Origin: Acidobacteriota bacterium
GTDB taxonomy: Bacteria > Acidobacteriota > Blastocatellia > Pyrinomonadales > Pyrinomonadaceae
Direction of reading: 5' to 3'
NCBI GenBank assembly: GCA_019242475.1
Contig: JAFAVK010000100.1
Coordinates: 1 to 58,910, forward strand
DNA length: 58,910 nucleotides
The notes beneath the pieces were generated by a model. That model did not search any database and had not been told where the DNA came from. It saw only the letters and a program-made list of their open reading frames with translations. Shown here piece by piece: positions 1 to 8,065 of this stretch (the first letter of the stretch is position 1; each line of letters opens with the position of its first letter). A program made the translations under genes and the position numbers.

Positions 1-2
1 AC

Positions 3-368
3 AAGCAGATGATCCGGCAGCGGAAGGGCTCGATCCTCAACATCACCTCCATCGGCGCCATCCGCGCGCTCCCGACCGCCGTCCACTACGCGACCTCGAA
101 GGCCGCCGTCATCGGCTTCACCAAGTGCCTCTCGCGCGAGGCCGCGACCTTCGGCGTCACCGTCAACGCCATCGCCGCCGGCATCTTCGACACGGAGCTG
201 GCGCACGAACTGCCCGAACGCCTCATCCAGATGCACCAGTTCTGGGCCGCCGCCGGCCGCATGGGTCGCCCCGCCGAGCTGGCCGAAATCGCGGCCTTCC
301 TCGTCAGCGAACGCAACAGCTTTATGAACGGCGAAGTCGTCATCGTGGACGGCGGCGCCGTCACCTAA
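3..368 (+). CDS. SDR-family oxidoreductase, C-terminal part (5' end outside window)
   Basis: C-terminal part of a short-chain dehydrogenase/reductase; the reading frame is open to the left window edge, so the N-terminal nucleotide-binding half is missing from view. The catalytic Tyr-x3-Lys pair is seen as YATSK, preceded by the ILNITSIGA strand that carries the catalytic Ser. The C-terminal signature (GRMGRPAELAEIAAFL, then VDGG) is that of FabG-like reductases. Such enzymes reduce or oxidise a carbonyl/hydroxyl with NAD(P)H; the substrate cannot be told from this fragment. The first visible ATG, at 9, is internal to the family fold and is not the real start. Confidence 0.9.
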   Translation, partial: KQMIRQRKGSILNITSIGAIRALPTAVHYATSKAAVIGFTKCLSREAATFGVTVNAIAAGIFDTELAHELPERLIQMHQFWAAAGRMGRPAELAEIAAFLVSERNSFMNGEVVIVDGGAVT

Positions 369-402
369 ACCGGACGAGTTGAAATTGAGTGAGGAGACGA
401 AG

Positions 403-864
403 ATGGCGAACGCGGAGTTGATCGAAAATCTTAACCGCGCGCTCGGGCTTGAGCTGGCCGGCGTGATCCAGTACATGCAGCACAGCTTCCTCGTGACCGG
501 GCCGGAGCGCGAAGTCTTCTGCGGCTTCTTCCGCGACCAGAGCAAGGAGGCGCGCAAACACGCCGAGACGCTCGGCGACAAGATCGTGGCGCTCGGCGGC
601 GTGCCGACCGTGGAGCCGGGCGAGATTCGGCAGTCCACAGACCTCTCCGAGATGCTGCGCCAGGACTTGGAGCTTGAGCGCGTGGCGATGGAGGCTTACA
701 CGGCCTCCTGGCGCGCCTGCACCGACGCCGAACTCGCCACCAAATTCCTCCTCGAAGAGCGCATCGCCGCGGAGCAGAAGCACGTCGAAGAGCTCGAGAA
801 GCTGACGAACGAGCGCAAGGCCAACGTCACGAAGGAGAGGATCACGCTGCGGCAGGTCGGCTAG
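403..864 (+). CDS. Ferritin-like (bacterioferritin-type) domain protein
   Basis: 153-residue four-helix protein of the ferritin-like superfamily. The ATG at 403 is chosen because GAGGAG lies six bases upstream; an in-frame TTG at 379 has no such site. Helix ligands visible are Glu in GLELAGVIQY, KEARKH in helix B, ELERVAMEAY in helix C and EQKH in helix D. The helix D motif is a proper E-x2-H. In helix B the Glu sits four rather than three residues before His, so one metal ligand differs from bacterioferritin. Iron storage or peroxide handling is plausible but not proven. A strong hairpin follows the gene. Confidence 0.85.
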   Translation: MANAELIENLNRALGLELAGVIQYMQHSFLVTGPEREVFCGFFRDQSKEARKHAETLGDKIVALGGVPTVEPGEIRQSTDLSEMLRQDLELERVAMEAYTASWRACTDAELATKFLLEERIAAEQKHVEELEKLTNERKANVTKERITLRQVG

Positions 865-883
865 ACGGGCGCCGGGTAAATGA

Positions 884-926
884 AAAGGCGGCAGGCGCGC
901 GTTCGATTCGCGCGCCTGCCGCCTTT
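884..926. terminator. Bidirectional intrinsic terminator hairpin
   Basis: Perfect 18-bp inverted repeat (884-901 and 909-926) with a 7-base loop, lying between two convergent genes. The stem begins AAAGGCGGC and ends GCCGCCTTT, so it carries short A and T tracts on both sides. Confidence 0.8.
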
Positions 927-943
927 CGCGTGCGTTGAAAAAT

Positions 944-1243
944 CTACGAGAGGGAGGGGAGCTGTATGACCTGCGCGGGCGCCGAAGGCGCGCCGGCCTC
1001 GGCGCGCTGCCGCCGGTAGCGGTGGCGCGCGACCGTGACCGCGCGGTGCAGCTCGTCCAACTGCTCGCCGCCGACCCGTATGGTCTTCTGGCAACACCAG
1101 CCGAGACCCTCCGTCCAGGTCAAATACCTCAACGCGACGACCTCGCCGCCGCCCTCCTGCTGCTCGAACGTGACTTCGACCTTCTGCCCTGCGCCCGCGG
1201 CTTCGAGGGGACGACCCGCCGCCGTGCTGCTGCCCGAAAACAT
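944..1243 (-). CDS. Conserved-looking hypothetical protein
   Basis: 99-residue protein from the ATG at 1243, with AGGAG 12 bases upstream; a GTG at 1279 would add 12 residues. No named domain is recognised. The central part (EVVALRYLTWTEGLGWCCQKTIRV) reads as a compact beta-rich domain with an adjacent Cys pair, followed by a basic helix (LHRAVTVARHRYRRQR). Protein-like composition and the terminator at its 3' end support a real gene. It sits alone between the ferritin-like gene and lpxD, and its function is unknown. Confidence 0.6.
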   Translation of the reverse strand: MFSGSSTAAGRPLEAAGAGQKVEVTFEQQEGGGEVVALRYLTWTEGLGWCCQKTIRVGGEQLDELHRAVTVARHRYRRQRAEAGAPSAPAQVIQLPSLS

Positions 1244-1365
1244 AACCGGAAATAACTCCTCGGGGAATATTCTTTGCACAATCCAACTTCACCTAGTTGA
1301 AATTGGATTTCAATTTCGCATTATGGGCGAGCGGAGTCTGCCTGTCAAGAATGGTCTGAGGAGAT

Positions 1366-2406
1366 TTACGCCTCGGGCGAGCCTTTTTCGAGGGCGGCGA
1401 GCCTCGCTTCGAGCGTGCGGAGCGTGCGCTGCATGTCGCCGAGGCGGCGGAAGGCGGCGGTCGAACGCAGCCACTCGCGGTTGTCGAAGGCGGGGATACC
1501 CGAGATGACGCGGCCGGCGGGGACGTTGTGGCTCGTGGCGCTCTTGGCCGTGAGCACCACGTCGTCGCCGATCTCAAGATGGCCGGCGACCCCGGCCTGC
1601 CCGGCGAGGATGACGCGGCGGCCGATGCGCGAGCTGCCCGCCAGGCCCACCTGCGCGCAGAGGAGCGAGTCCTCGCCGACCGTGCAGGAGTGTCCGATCT
1701 GGACGAGGTTGTCGATCTTCGCGCCGCGCGCGATGCGCGTCTCGCCGACCGAGGCGCAGTCGATGGTCGTGCCGGCGCCGATCTCTACGTCGTCTTCGAC
1801 GACGACGCGGCCCGTCTGCGGAATCTTCAGCCAGCGCCCCTCCTCGTCCTTCGCGTAGCCGAAGCCGTCCGAGCCGATGACGGCGTTGTTGTGGACGATC
1901 ACGCGCGCGCCGATGACGGTGCCCTCGCGCAGCGCCACGCCGGAGTGTATGACCGAGCCTTCGCCAATCGTCACGCCGTCGTAGACGGTCACGTTCGGGA
2001 AGATGCGCACGCCTTCGCCGACGGTCACGTCGCGCCCGACGACGGAGCACGCGCCCACGGCGACGCCCGCGCCGAGCCGCGCCGAAGGGTCTACGACGGC
2101 CGAAGGGTGGATGAAGGGCTCGAACTCCGGCTCCGGGTTGAAGAGGCGCAGGGCGCGCGTGTAGGCGAGGTACGGGTCGCGCGCGTGGAGCACGGCGATC
2201 TCTTCGCGTTCCGTCTCTGAGCCTTCGACGAGGTAGACGGCCGAGGCGCGCGTCGTCTGCACGCGCGGCGTGTAGCGCGGGTTGGCGAGGAAGGTGACGT
2301 GGCCGGGCTCGGCGTCGTCCAGCCCCGCGGCGCCGTTGATGTCGATGTCCTTAAACTTCTCTTCGACGCGCGCGTTCGTCAGGCGCGCAAGCTCGCTCAG
2401 TTTCAT
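1366..2406 (-). CDS. lpxD: UDP-3-O-(3-hydroxyacyl)glucosamine N-acyltransferase LpxD
   Basis: 346-residue LpxD, which transfers a 3-hydroxyacyl chain from acyl-ACP to the 2-amino group of UDP-3-O-acyl-glucosamine in lipid A synthesis, in the cytoplasm. The N-terminal uridine-binding domain (about 1-100) is followed by left-handed beta-helix hexapeptide repeats (about 100-300) and a C-terminal helix. The catalytic His is in QIGHSCTVG, with the typical HNNAVIGSDGFGYA stretch before it. Length matches the family. The gene implies an LPS-containing outer membrane. It lies 51 bp downstream of priA on the same strand. Confidence 0.96.
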   Translation of the reverse strand: MKLSELARLTNARVEEKFKDIDINGAAGLDDAEPGHVTFLANPRYTPRVQTTRASAVYLVEGSETEREEIAVLHARDPYLAYTRALRLFNPEPEFEPFIHPSAVVDPSARLGAGVAVGACSVVGRDVTVGEGVRIFPNVTVYDGVTIGEGSVIHSGVALREGTVIGARVIVHNNAVIGSDGFGYAKDEEGRWLKIPQTGRVVVEDDVEIGAGTTIDCASVGETRIARGAKIDNLVQIGHSCTVGEDSLLCAQVGLAGSSRIGRRVILAGQAGVAGHLEIGDDVVLTAKSATSHNVPAGRVISGIPAFDNREWLRSTAAFRRLGDMQRTLRTLEARLAALEKGSPEA

Positions 2407-2457
2407 GGGCAGATTTATCGCACAAACAACTCCCGGGCGGAAGCGAGCGGGTGCGGG

Positions 2458-4989
2458 TTACATGAGGTTGACGGGGTCGATCTCGACGTTGACGGAATTC
2501 AGGTCGCAGCCGGGCGTGTTGCCGGCTTCGCCGAGGGCAAGCTCGACGAGCGTGCGGAGGCGTGGGCGGCTGCGCGACTTGAGGAGGAGTTGGACGCGGT
2601 GCTCACCGCGCAGGCGCGCGAGCGGGGCGGGGGCGGGGCCGAGGATGCGGCAGCCGCGCTCCGTGTTCGCGCGGTCGAGCGCGTCGCGGATGACGGCGGC
2701 CGTCGCCTGCACGCGCGCGAGGTCTTCGCCGTGGACGAGCAGCGAGGCGAGCGCGACGAAGGGCGGGTAAGAGAGGTTCCGACGGTAGTTAATCTCCTCC
2801 TCGAAGAAGCCCTCGTAGTCCTGCGCGCAGGCGTGGCGCAGGGCGTAGTGGTGCGGGTGGTAGGTCTGAATCAGGACGCGGCCGGGGAGCACTCCGCGGC
2901 CGGCGCGCCCGGCGACCTGCGTGATGAGCTGGAAGGCGCGCTCGGCCGAGCGGAAGTCGGGCATGGCGAGCCCCGCGTCCACCGAGACGACGCCGACCAG
3001 CGTCACGTTGTGGAAGTCGTGACCCTTGGCGATCATCTGCGTGCCGACGAGCATGTCCAGCTCGCCCGCGCCGAAGCGCAGGATGGCCTGTTCGTAGGTC
3101 GTGCGGCGCGCGGTCGTGTCGCGGTCGAGGCGCGCGATGCGGAGGGCGGGGAAGCGCTTTTGCAAAATCTCCTCGATCTGCTCGGTGCCCTCGCCGATGA
3201 AGTAGATGAAGGGGCCGTCGCAGGCCGGGCAGGCGTCGGGCGTGCGCTGGCGCAGGTCGCAGTAGTGGCAGACGAGGCTCCGCTCGCTACGGTGGTAGGT
3301 GAGCGTCACGTCGCAGTTCGGGCAGTTGATGCGCTCGCCGCACGAGCGGCAGAGCACGAAGCTCGAATAGCCGCGGCGGTTCAGCAGCACGATGGACTGC
3401 TCGCCGCGCGCGTGCGTCTCCCCGATGGCTTCGAGCAACTCGGGCGAGAAGACCTCGGGCTTGCCTTTCGACCTGAACGCCTCGCGCATGTCCACGATCT
3501 CGGCGCGCGCCATCGCGCGGCCGGCGATGCGGCTGGGCAACTGTAGGTAACGATACTTGCCCTGCTGCGCGTTCTGGAAAGTCTCAAGCGAGGGGGTGGC
3601 CGAGCCGAGGACGACGACGGCGCGCTCGCGGTGCGCGCGCATGACGGCCGTGTCGCGGCCGTTGTAGTAGGGCGACTCCTGCTGCCGGTAGGAAGCCTCG
3701 TGCTCCTCGTCCACGACGATGACGCCCAGGTTCCGGACGGGCGCGAAGACGGCCGAGCGCGTGCCGATGACGACGCGCGCCTCGCCGCGCTTCAGGCGGC
3801 CCCACTCGTCGAAGCGCTCGCCCGCGGTGAGCGACGAGTGGAAGATGGCGACGGCGTCGCCGAAGTGTGCGCGCAGGCGGCGCGAGAAGACGGGCGTGAG
3901 CGCGATCTCGGGCACGAGCATCATCGCCGTCCGGCCTCGGCGCAGCGCCTCGCGCATGGCGCGGATGTAGATTTCGGTCTTGCCGCTCCCCGTGACGCCG
4001 TGGAGGAGGAAGGCCGCGAAGGCGTCTTCGTGCTGCGCCTCGTCGATGGCGCGGAGCGCGCGCTCCTGCTCTGCGGTGAGACGCAGCTCGTCCGTCTCGG
4101 GCAGGCGCGCGCCGGCCAGAGGGTCGCGCCTCACCTCGCGGACGAAGACTTCGAGCAGTCCGCGCCGCTCCAACGTCTGGATGGTCGAAGCGCTGGCCGC
4201 CGCGGCTTCCAACAGCTCCGCGAAGAGCATCTCCCCGCCCTCCGCGATGAGGGTCTCGACCACCTTCTGCTGCGCCGCCGTCAACGCGCGCGCGCCGTTG
4301 AAGCCGTTATCGGTTGGAGGTAAAAGTCGAACGGCCTTACGCTTCTTCGGCCGCGCCTGCGCGCCGCGCTGCCTGTGTGCGACCGTGACCCAGCCCGTTC
4401 GCGCCAGCTCGCGCGCGGCCTTGGCGGCGCGCGCCTGGCCCAGCTCGCGCGCCGCCTCGCGCAGCGTCGTCGAGCCGCCCGCCGCCACGGCCAACTGTAA
4501 AAGCCTCGCCTTCGCGGTCGCGGCCTTGCGCTCCGGCAGGCGCGCCAGCTCGTCGCGCCCCTCGGGCGTGACGGTGACGACCTGATCGACGCCCGCGTTC
4601 AGGCCCGCGGGCAGCGCGGCCTTCAACACCTCGCCCCACGGCGCGGCGTAGTAATCACTAATCCACCGCGTGATCTCCAACACCTCGGGCGTCAACAAAG
4701 GCTCGGCGTCGAGCAGCTCCTCCGCCTCTTTAATCTCCGACGGGTCGAGGCCGAGCGCGGGGTCTAACTCCTCGTGGAGCGCGACGACGTAGCCGGTCAG
4801 GAGCTGTCGCCCGAAGGGGACGAGCAGGCGCGCGCCGACGCGCGTGTCATCACGCAGCGCGAGCGGCAGGCTGTAGGTGAAGGTCTGCGCGAGCCGCAGG
4901 GGCAGCGCGACCTCTGCATAAGAGGACGCAGTAGTCTCGGGCGTGCGGGAAGGTGTTTTAGCTGGGTGGGTGTTAGGCGTAGGTTGCAC
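2458..4989 (-). CDS. priA: Primosomal protein N' (replication restart helicase PriA)
   Basis: 843-residue superfamily-2 DNA helicase that reloads the replisome at stalled forks. The N-terminal 3'-end-binding domain (from about 25) has the typical QTFTYSLP and VPFGRQLLTGYV motifs. Walker A is GVTGSGKTE and Walker B is DEEH. The zinc-binding insert has the paired Cys motifs CRSCG, CPNC, CHYC and CPAC. The helicase C-terminal lobe has GTQMIAKGHDFHNVTLV and QVAGRAGRG. It starts with GTG. The first 25 residues are Thr/Pro-rich and probably disordered. Confidence 0.96.
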   Translation of the reverse strand: MQPTPNTHPAKTPSRTPETTASSYAEVALPLRLAQTFTYSLPLALRDDTRVGARLLVPFGRQLLTGYVVALHEELDPALGLDPSEIKEAEELLDAEPLLTPEVLEITRWISDYYAAPWGEVLKAALPAGLNAGVDQVVTVTPEGRDELARLPERKAATAKARLLQLAVAAGGSTTLREAARELGQARAAKAARELARTGWVTVAHRQRGAQARPKKRKAVRLLPPTDNGFNGARALTAAQQKVVETLIAEGGEMLFAELLEAAAASASTIQTLERRGLLEVFVREVRRDPLAGARLPETDELRLTAEQERALRAIDEAQHEDAFAAFLLHGVTGSGKTEIYIRAMREALRRGRTAMMLVPEIALTPVFSRRLRAHFGDAVAIFHSSLTAGERFDEWGRLKRGEARVVIGTRSAVFAPVRNLGVIVVDEEHEASYRQQESPYYNGRDTAVMRAHRERAVVVLGSATPSLETFQNAQQGKYRYLQLPSRIAGRAMARAEIVDMREAFRSKGKPEVFSPELLEAIGETHARGEQSIVLLNRRGYSSFVLCRSCGERINCPNCDVTLTYHRSERSLVCHYCDLRQRTPDACPACDGPFIYFIGEGTEQIEEILQKRFPALRIARLDRDTTARRTTYEQAILRFGAGELDMLVGTQMIAKGHDFHNVTLVGVVSVDAGLAMPDFRSAERAFQLITQVAGRAGRGVLPGRVLIQTYHPHHYALRHACAQDYEGFFEEEINYRRNLSYPPFVALASLLVHGEDLARVQATAAVIRDALDRANTERGCRILGPAPAPLARLRGEHRVQLLLKSRSRPRLRTLVELALGEAGNTPGCDLNSVNVEIDPVNLM

Positions 4990-5040
4990 GGCGAACCAGG
5001 TGGACGAGGCCGGGAAAGTCGAAGTGGAACAGTAAAGAGA

Positions 5041-5475
5041 TTATTTGGGTTTGTACCCGATGCCCCAGGTCTTAAGCAGCTCGCGGTAACCATCAACGCG
5101 CTTGCCTCTGAAGTCTTTGATGGACATGCCAGCCAGAGACCAAAACAGGGTTCTTTTGTAGTCGAATTTTTTTCGATGCTGCGGGGGTAAGTAGAGGATC
5201 GGCACAATCCTGTTATTGTACCGCTTCTCCGTTAAAGCAAAGACGAGTTCACGCTTCACCCACTGCGACCGTGTCGAGTTAGGTGACATGACGACTACGA
5301 ACCAGTCGCACCTGTTGAGCGCTTCCCCGATTTGATCGTACCAATCTTCGACCCCGGACGTATTAGTCTTGCTGTACCACACGGGGACGTTATGCCGCCG
5401 TAACATCCCGGCTAACGCAGAAACGAATTTTTCGTCGAGGTCGGAGTGGGAGATGAAGACTTCCTTGGGAGGCAT
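5041..5475 (-). CDS. TIR-domain protein with catalytic-position Glu (TIR-1)
   Basis: 144-residue stand-alone TIR domain. VFISHSDLDEKF is the first strand and box 1; WFVVVMSPNSTRSQWVKREL is the strand-helix segment that holds the catalytic Glu of NAD-cleaving TIR domains. Here it is E76 (codon complement at 5248-5250), in the usual S-x-W-x3-E setting. This agrees with a possible NADase, but enzymatic activity is inference. It follows TIR-2 by 30 bp on the same strand, so the two are probably cotranscribed. No partner sensor or effector domain is fused. The gene is clearly less GC-rich than priA, a sign of transfer. Confidence 0.85.
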   Translation of the reverse strand: MPPKEVFISHSDLDEKFVSALAGMLRRHNVPVWYSKTNTSGVEDWYDQIGEALNRCDWFVVVMSPNSTRSQWVKRELVFALTEKRYNNRIVPILYLPPQHRKKFDYKRTLFWSLAGMSIKDFRGKRVDGYRELLKTWGIGYKPK

Positions 5476-5505
5476 CGGGCTGCTTCTCCGTCTTTCGGTG
5501 AAGGT

Positions 5506-5916
5506 CTAGGCTGCATCCCTCAGCGTCTGCGCGATCTGTTTGAACTTCTCCTCCTGCCTGCCGCGCTCGGGGAGGTTGAATACCTGGAAGGAACGAAGAA
5601 TCCAGGGGATATCGTCCTGGGGGAGTTTCTCCGGCGGGCCGACGATGACAGGGATGAGCCTGTGGCTGTACGTCCGCTCACCCAGCGCGTATTCGATGTT
5701 GCGGCGGACGTTCGGCGAGCGCAACGCCGCGGGGGTGAGCAGTACGATCATCGCTTTCGACTCCCTGAGCGCCCTACCCACCTTATCGGCCCAATTCTCG
5801 CCGGGCAGTATCTCCCGGTCGTCGTACCAGACCTTCAGGCCGGCCTCCTCCAAGCCTTCGGTCACCTTTTTCGCCAACGACTTGTCCGACTCGGCGTAAC
5901 TCAGAAAGACTTGCAT
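5506..5916 (-). CDS. TIR-domain protein lacking the catalytic Glu (TIR-2)
   Basis: 136-residue TIR domain, first gene of a two-gene TIR unit. Box 1 is MQVFLSYAESDKSLA; the BB-loop region reads WYDDREILPGENW. In the helix that normally carries the catalytic Glu the sequence is RSPNVRRNIEYAL: Asn73 (codon complement at 5698-5700) stands where TIR-1 has Glu76, and the usual Trp is also Asn. It may be a structural or sensing partner of TIR-1 rather than an enzyme; this is inference. GGAG lies 10 bases before the ATG, and a sigma70-like promoter precedes it. Confidence 0.85.
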   Translation of the reverse strand: MQVFLSYAESDKSLAKKVTEGLEEAGLKVWYDDREILPGENWADKVGRALRESKAMIVLLTPAALRSPNVRRNIEYALGERTYSHRLIPVIVGPPEKLPQDDIPWILRSFQVFNLPERGRQEEKFKQIAQTLRDAA

Positions 5917-5952
5917 AAATTTTAACTCCCGTCAGAATTTCGTCTCGGCCAG

Positions 5953-5981
5953 AGTATAAATCCCTTCGGAAGAGCGGACAA
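5953..5981 (-). promoter_or_regulatory. Predicted sigma70-type promoter of the TIR pair
   Basis: Read on the minus strand: TTGTCC (-35), a 17-base spacer, TATACT (-10), about 37 bp upstream of the TIR-2 ATG and downstream of the glycosylase stop. It would make the TIR pair an independent transcription unit. Assigned by eye only. Confidence 0.45.
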
Positions 5982-6010
5982 GATCGGGCAAAATCCGGGG
6001 GATGAAACTC

Positions 6011-6598
6011 TTAAGGCGCGGCGAGCAGGGCGCGCACCTTCTTCATGTCCTCCCAGACCTCGCGCTTCTTGGTCGGGTCGCGGAGGAGGTAGGCGGGGTT
6101 GAAGGTCGGCATGAGGGGCGTCCCGTCGTAGTCGTGGAACTCGCCGCGCAGCTGCGAGATCGGTTTCTTGGTGCGGAGCAGGGCGCGCGTGGGCGTGTTG
6201 CCGAAGGCGATGACGACGCGGGGCCGCGCCGCGGCCAGCTCGCGGTGGAGGTAGGGCGTGAAGAGCGAGAGCCACTCGGGCGTAATCTCGTCGCCCTGGC
6301 TGATGACTTTGATGACGTTGGTTAAATAACATTCGGCGCGCGCGAGGCCGATGCTGCCGAGGATGCGTTCGAGCATCTGCCCGGCCGGCCCCATGAAGGG
6401 GCGGCCCGACTCGATGTCGGGCGGGCCGGGCGACTCGCCGACGACCGCGGCCTTCGCGCCGGCGGGGCCTTCGCCGAAGATGAAGATGCGCTCCTTGAAC
6501 TCCGGCAGGCGCTTGGCGCGTTGCAGAAGCTCTTCATTAACCTGCTCGACCGTTTCGCGCGATTCGGGCGTCTGCCCGGTAAATAGTGAGTCTTGCAT
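6011..6598 (-). CDS. Divergent family-4-like uracil-DNA glycosylase without Fe-S cysteines
   Basis: 195-residue member of the uracil-DNA glycosylase superfamily, paralogous to the gene at 7039-8043. The strand-loop GESPGPPDIESGRPFMGPAG matches the GEAPG active-site motif, and the C-terminus (PTFNPAYLLRDPTKKREVWEDMKKVRALL) parallels HPAYLLR in the paralogue, with His replaced by Asn. None of the four cluster cysteines of family 4 is present; the only Cys is in ECYLTNV. The ATG at 6598 lacks a clear Shine-Dalgarno site; the frame stays open upstream to 6952 only because of the repeat array. Substrate and activity are uncertain. Confidence 0.8.
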   Translation of the reverse strand: MQDSLFTGQTPESRETVEQVNEELLQRAKRLPEFKERIFIFGEGPAGAKAAVVGESPGPPDIESGRPFMGPAGQMLERILGSIGLARAECYLTNVIKVISQGDEITPEWLSLFTPYLHRELAAARPRVVIAFGNTPTRALLRTKKPISQLRGEFHDYDGTPLMPTFNPAYLLRDPTKKREVWEDMKKVRALLAAP

Positions 6599-6612
6599 GG
6601 CTTTGCGCGCCC

Positions 6613-7011
6613 GGGAAATAGGATTCCGAGGGCCGTTAATGACATTCCGGGCGGCGGAAACGCCATTACGTCGCGGTGTAATGGCATTGCGACGCCTCGT
6701 AATGGCATTACACCGCGTCGCAATGCCATTACGTCCCGACGCAACGTCATTGCGACGCCTCGCAATGACGTTGCGTCGGCTCGCAATAGCGTTGCGACGC
6801 GTCGCAATGGCGTTGCGTCGGCTCGCAATGACGTTGCGTCGGCTCGCAATGGCATTGTGATGCCTTACAATGGCGTTGTAATGCCTCACAACGCTATTGC
6901 GACGCCTTACAATGGCGTTGTAACGCGTCACAATGGCATTGTGACGCCTCACAATAGAGTTGCGGGCTCTCGCAACGGCGTTTCCGTGGGCGGGAGCGTC
7001 GTTACGGGCGT
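6613..7011. repeat. Array of about nineteen 21-bp palindromic units
   Basis: Tandem array with a strict 21-bp period (unit boundaries at 6613, 6634 and so on to 6991). About fifteen units between 6676 and 6990 are clear; the outer ones are decayed. Each unit centres on a near-palindrome of the type CAATG-R-CRTTG. Arm bases vary together: CGCAA/TTGCG, CACAATG/CATTGTG, GTAATG/CATTAC, TTACAA/TTGTAA. Because 21 is divisible by three and the units lack stops, at least four reading frames stay open through it, giving heptad peptides such as RRNAIAS. It fills the gap between two glycosylase paralogues. Confidence 0.85.
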
Positions 7012-7038
7012 TCGAAATTCATCCGCCGCCCCGGGTTT

Positions 7039-8043
7039 TCAAGCCTTCGTCGAGTTCAGGTAGTCGCGCACCTTCTTCATGTCGTCCCAGACCTCGCGCT
7101 TCTTCGAGGGGTCGCGCAGAAGATAAGCCGGGTGGAAGGTGGGCATGACCTTGATGCCGCGGTAGTCCTGGAACTGGCCGCGCAGGCGCGTGATGCCCTC
7201 CTTCGTGTCGAGCAGGTTCTTCATCGCCGTGTTGCCGAGGACGACGATCACGTCGGGGCGCGCGATGTTGATTTCGCGCAGCAGGAAGGGCTTGCAGGTG
7301 TGCGCCTCTTCGGTGGTCGGCGTGCGGTTGCCGGGCGGTCGGCAGCGGTTGACGTTGCCGATGAGCACGTCCTCGCGCTTGAGGCCGATGGCCTCGATGA
7401 TCTTGTTGAGGAGCTGGCCGGCGCGGCCGACGAACGGCCTGCCGCTCGCGTCCTCGTCGGCGCCCGGCGCCTCGCCGACGAACATCAAACGCGCGGTCGG
7501 CTTTCCCTCGGTGTGGACGATGGTGTGGCGCCCTTCGTGCAAAGGGCAGCGGACGCAGTCGCCGATGTCGGCGCGTATGTCCTCGAAGGTCTCGCCGGGG
7601 CGGCCGAGGCTGAGTTCGTCCTGCGGCGTGATGTCGCCGAAGAGCGTCTCGCGCGGCTCGGGCGGGTCGGAAGCAGGCTTGCGGACTGGTTTCTTAGGCA
7701 TATCCGCTTGAGTTGGTAACGGAGGCGGCAGGGACGCCCCCGCGGGCTGCGGCCCTGCGGCCTGACTCGTCGGAGGGGGAGGCGGCGGGGGCAAAGGTCT
7801 CTGCGGGGGCGGAGGCGGCAACGTCGTCGCCGTGGGCCGCTCCGCCGTCGCGTTACGTCTGAGAGCCGTCGGGACTGAAGGTTGTGCCTTCTTCGGCTCC
7901 TCGCGCGTCCGCGCGGGCGCTTCGAGCGCGTGAGCGTCAAGGCCGTCTAAACCTTCCACGCCCAGCTCGCGCAGGTACGAGGCCGACTCGGCCAAGTCCT
8001 CCGCCAAAGATTTCAGAAGCTCTCTCGCCTGCGAATCGTCCAT
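7039..8043 (-). CDS. Uracil-DNA glycosylase, family 4 (Fe-S type)
   Basis: 334-residue uracil-DNA glycosylase that removes uracil from DNA in base excision repair. The C-terminal ~200 residues are the catalytic domain. The four [4Fe-4S] ligands are visible (DCVRC; then NRCRPPGN and HTCKPF), and active-site motifs are GEAPGADEDASGRPF and FHPAYLLR. The first ~140 residues are a helix (MDDSQARELLKSLAEDL) and a long disordered Pro-rich linker with poly-Pro runs, as in many family-4 enzymes. It lies upstream of the divergent paralogue on the same strand, separated by the palindromic array. Confidence 0.93.
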   Translation of the reverse strand: MDDSQARELLKSLAEDLAESASYLRELGVEGLDGLDAHALEAPARTREEPKKAQPSVPTALRRNATAERPTATTLPPPPPQRPLPPPPPPPTSQAAGPQPAGASLPPPLPTQADMPKKPVRKPASDPPEPRETLFGDITPQDELSLGRPGETFEDIRADIGDCVRCPLHEGRHTIVHTEGKPTARLMFVGEAPGADEDASGRPFVGRAGQLLNKIIEAIGLKREDVLIGNVNRCRPPGNRTPTTEEAHTCKPFLLREINIARPDVIVVLGNTAMKNLLDTKEGITRLRGQFQDYRGIKVMPTFHPAYLLRDPSKKREVWDDMKKVRDYLNSTKA

Positions 8044-8065
8044 CTCGACTATCTGTGATGCGACA

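Noticed and set aside
893..917. GTTCGATTC-containing stem that looks like a tRNA T arm
   Set aside because: It is the loop region of an 18-bp terminator stem; no acceptor, D or anticodon arm is present.
2299..3546. Long plus-strand ORF opposite priA
   Set aside because: Val/Arg/Glu/Ala-rich shadow frame, typical of high-GC antisense reading; same for other long ORFs opposite the glucosidase, penicillin acylase and aldehyde dehydrogenase.
6599..6952. N-terminal extension of the divergent glycosylase through the array
   Set aside because: The extension is only repeat translation; homologous sequence begins after the ATG at 6598.
6613..7011. Array taken as CRISPR or as a coding heptad repeat
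   Set aside because: Units are contiguous with no unique spacers, and at least four frames are open simply because units lack stops, so neither CRISPR nor a real protein is supported.
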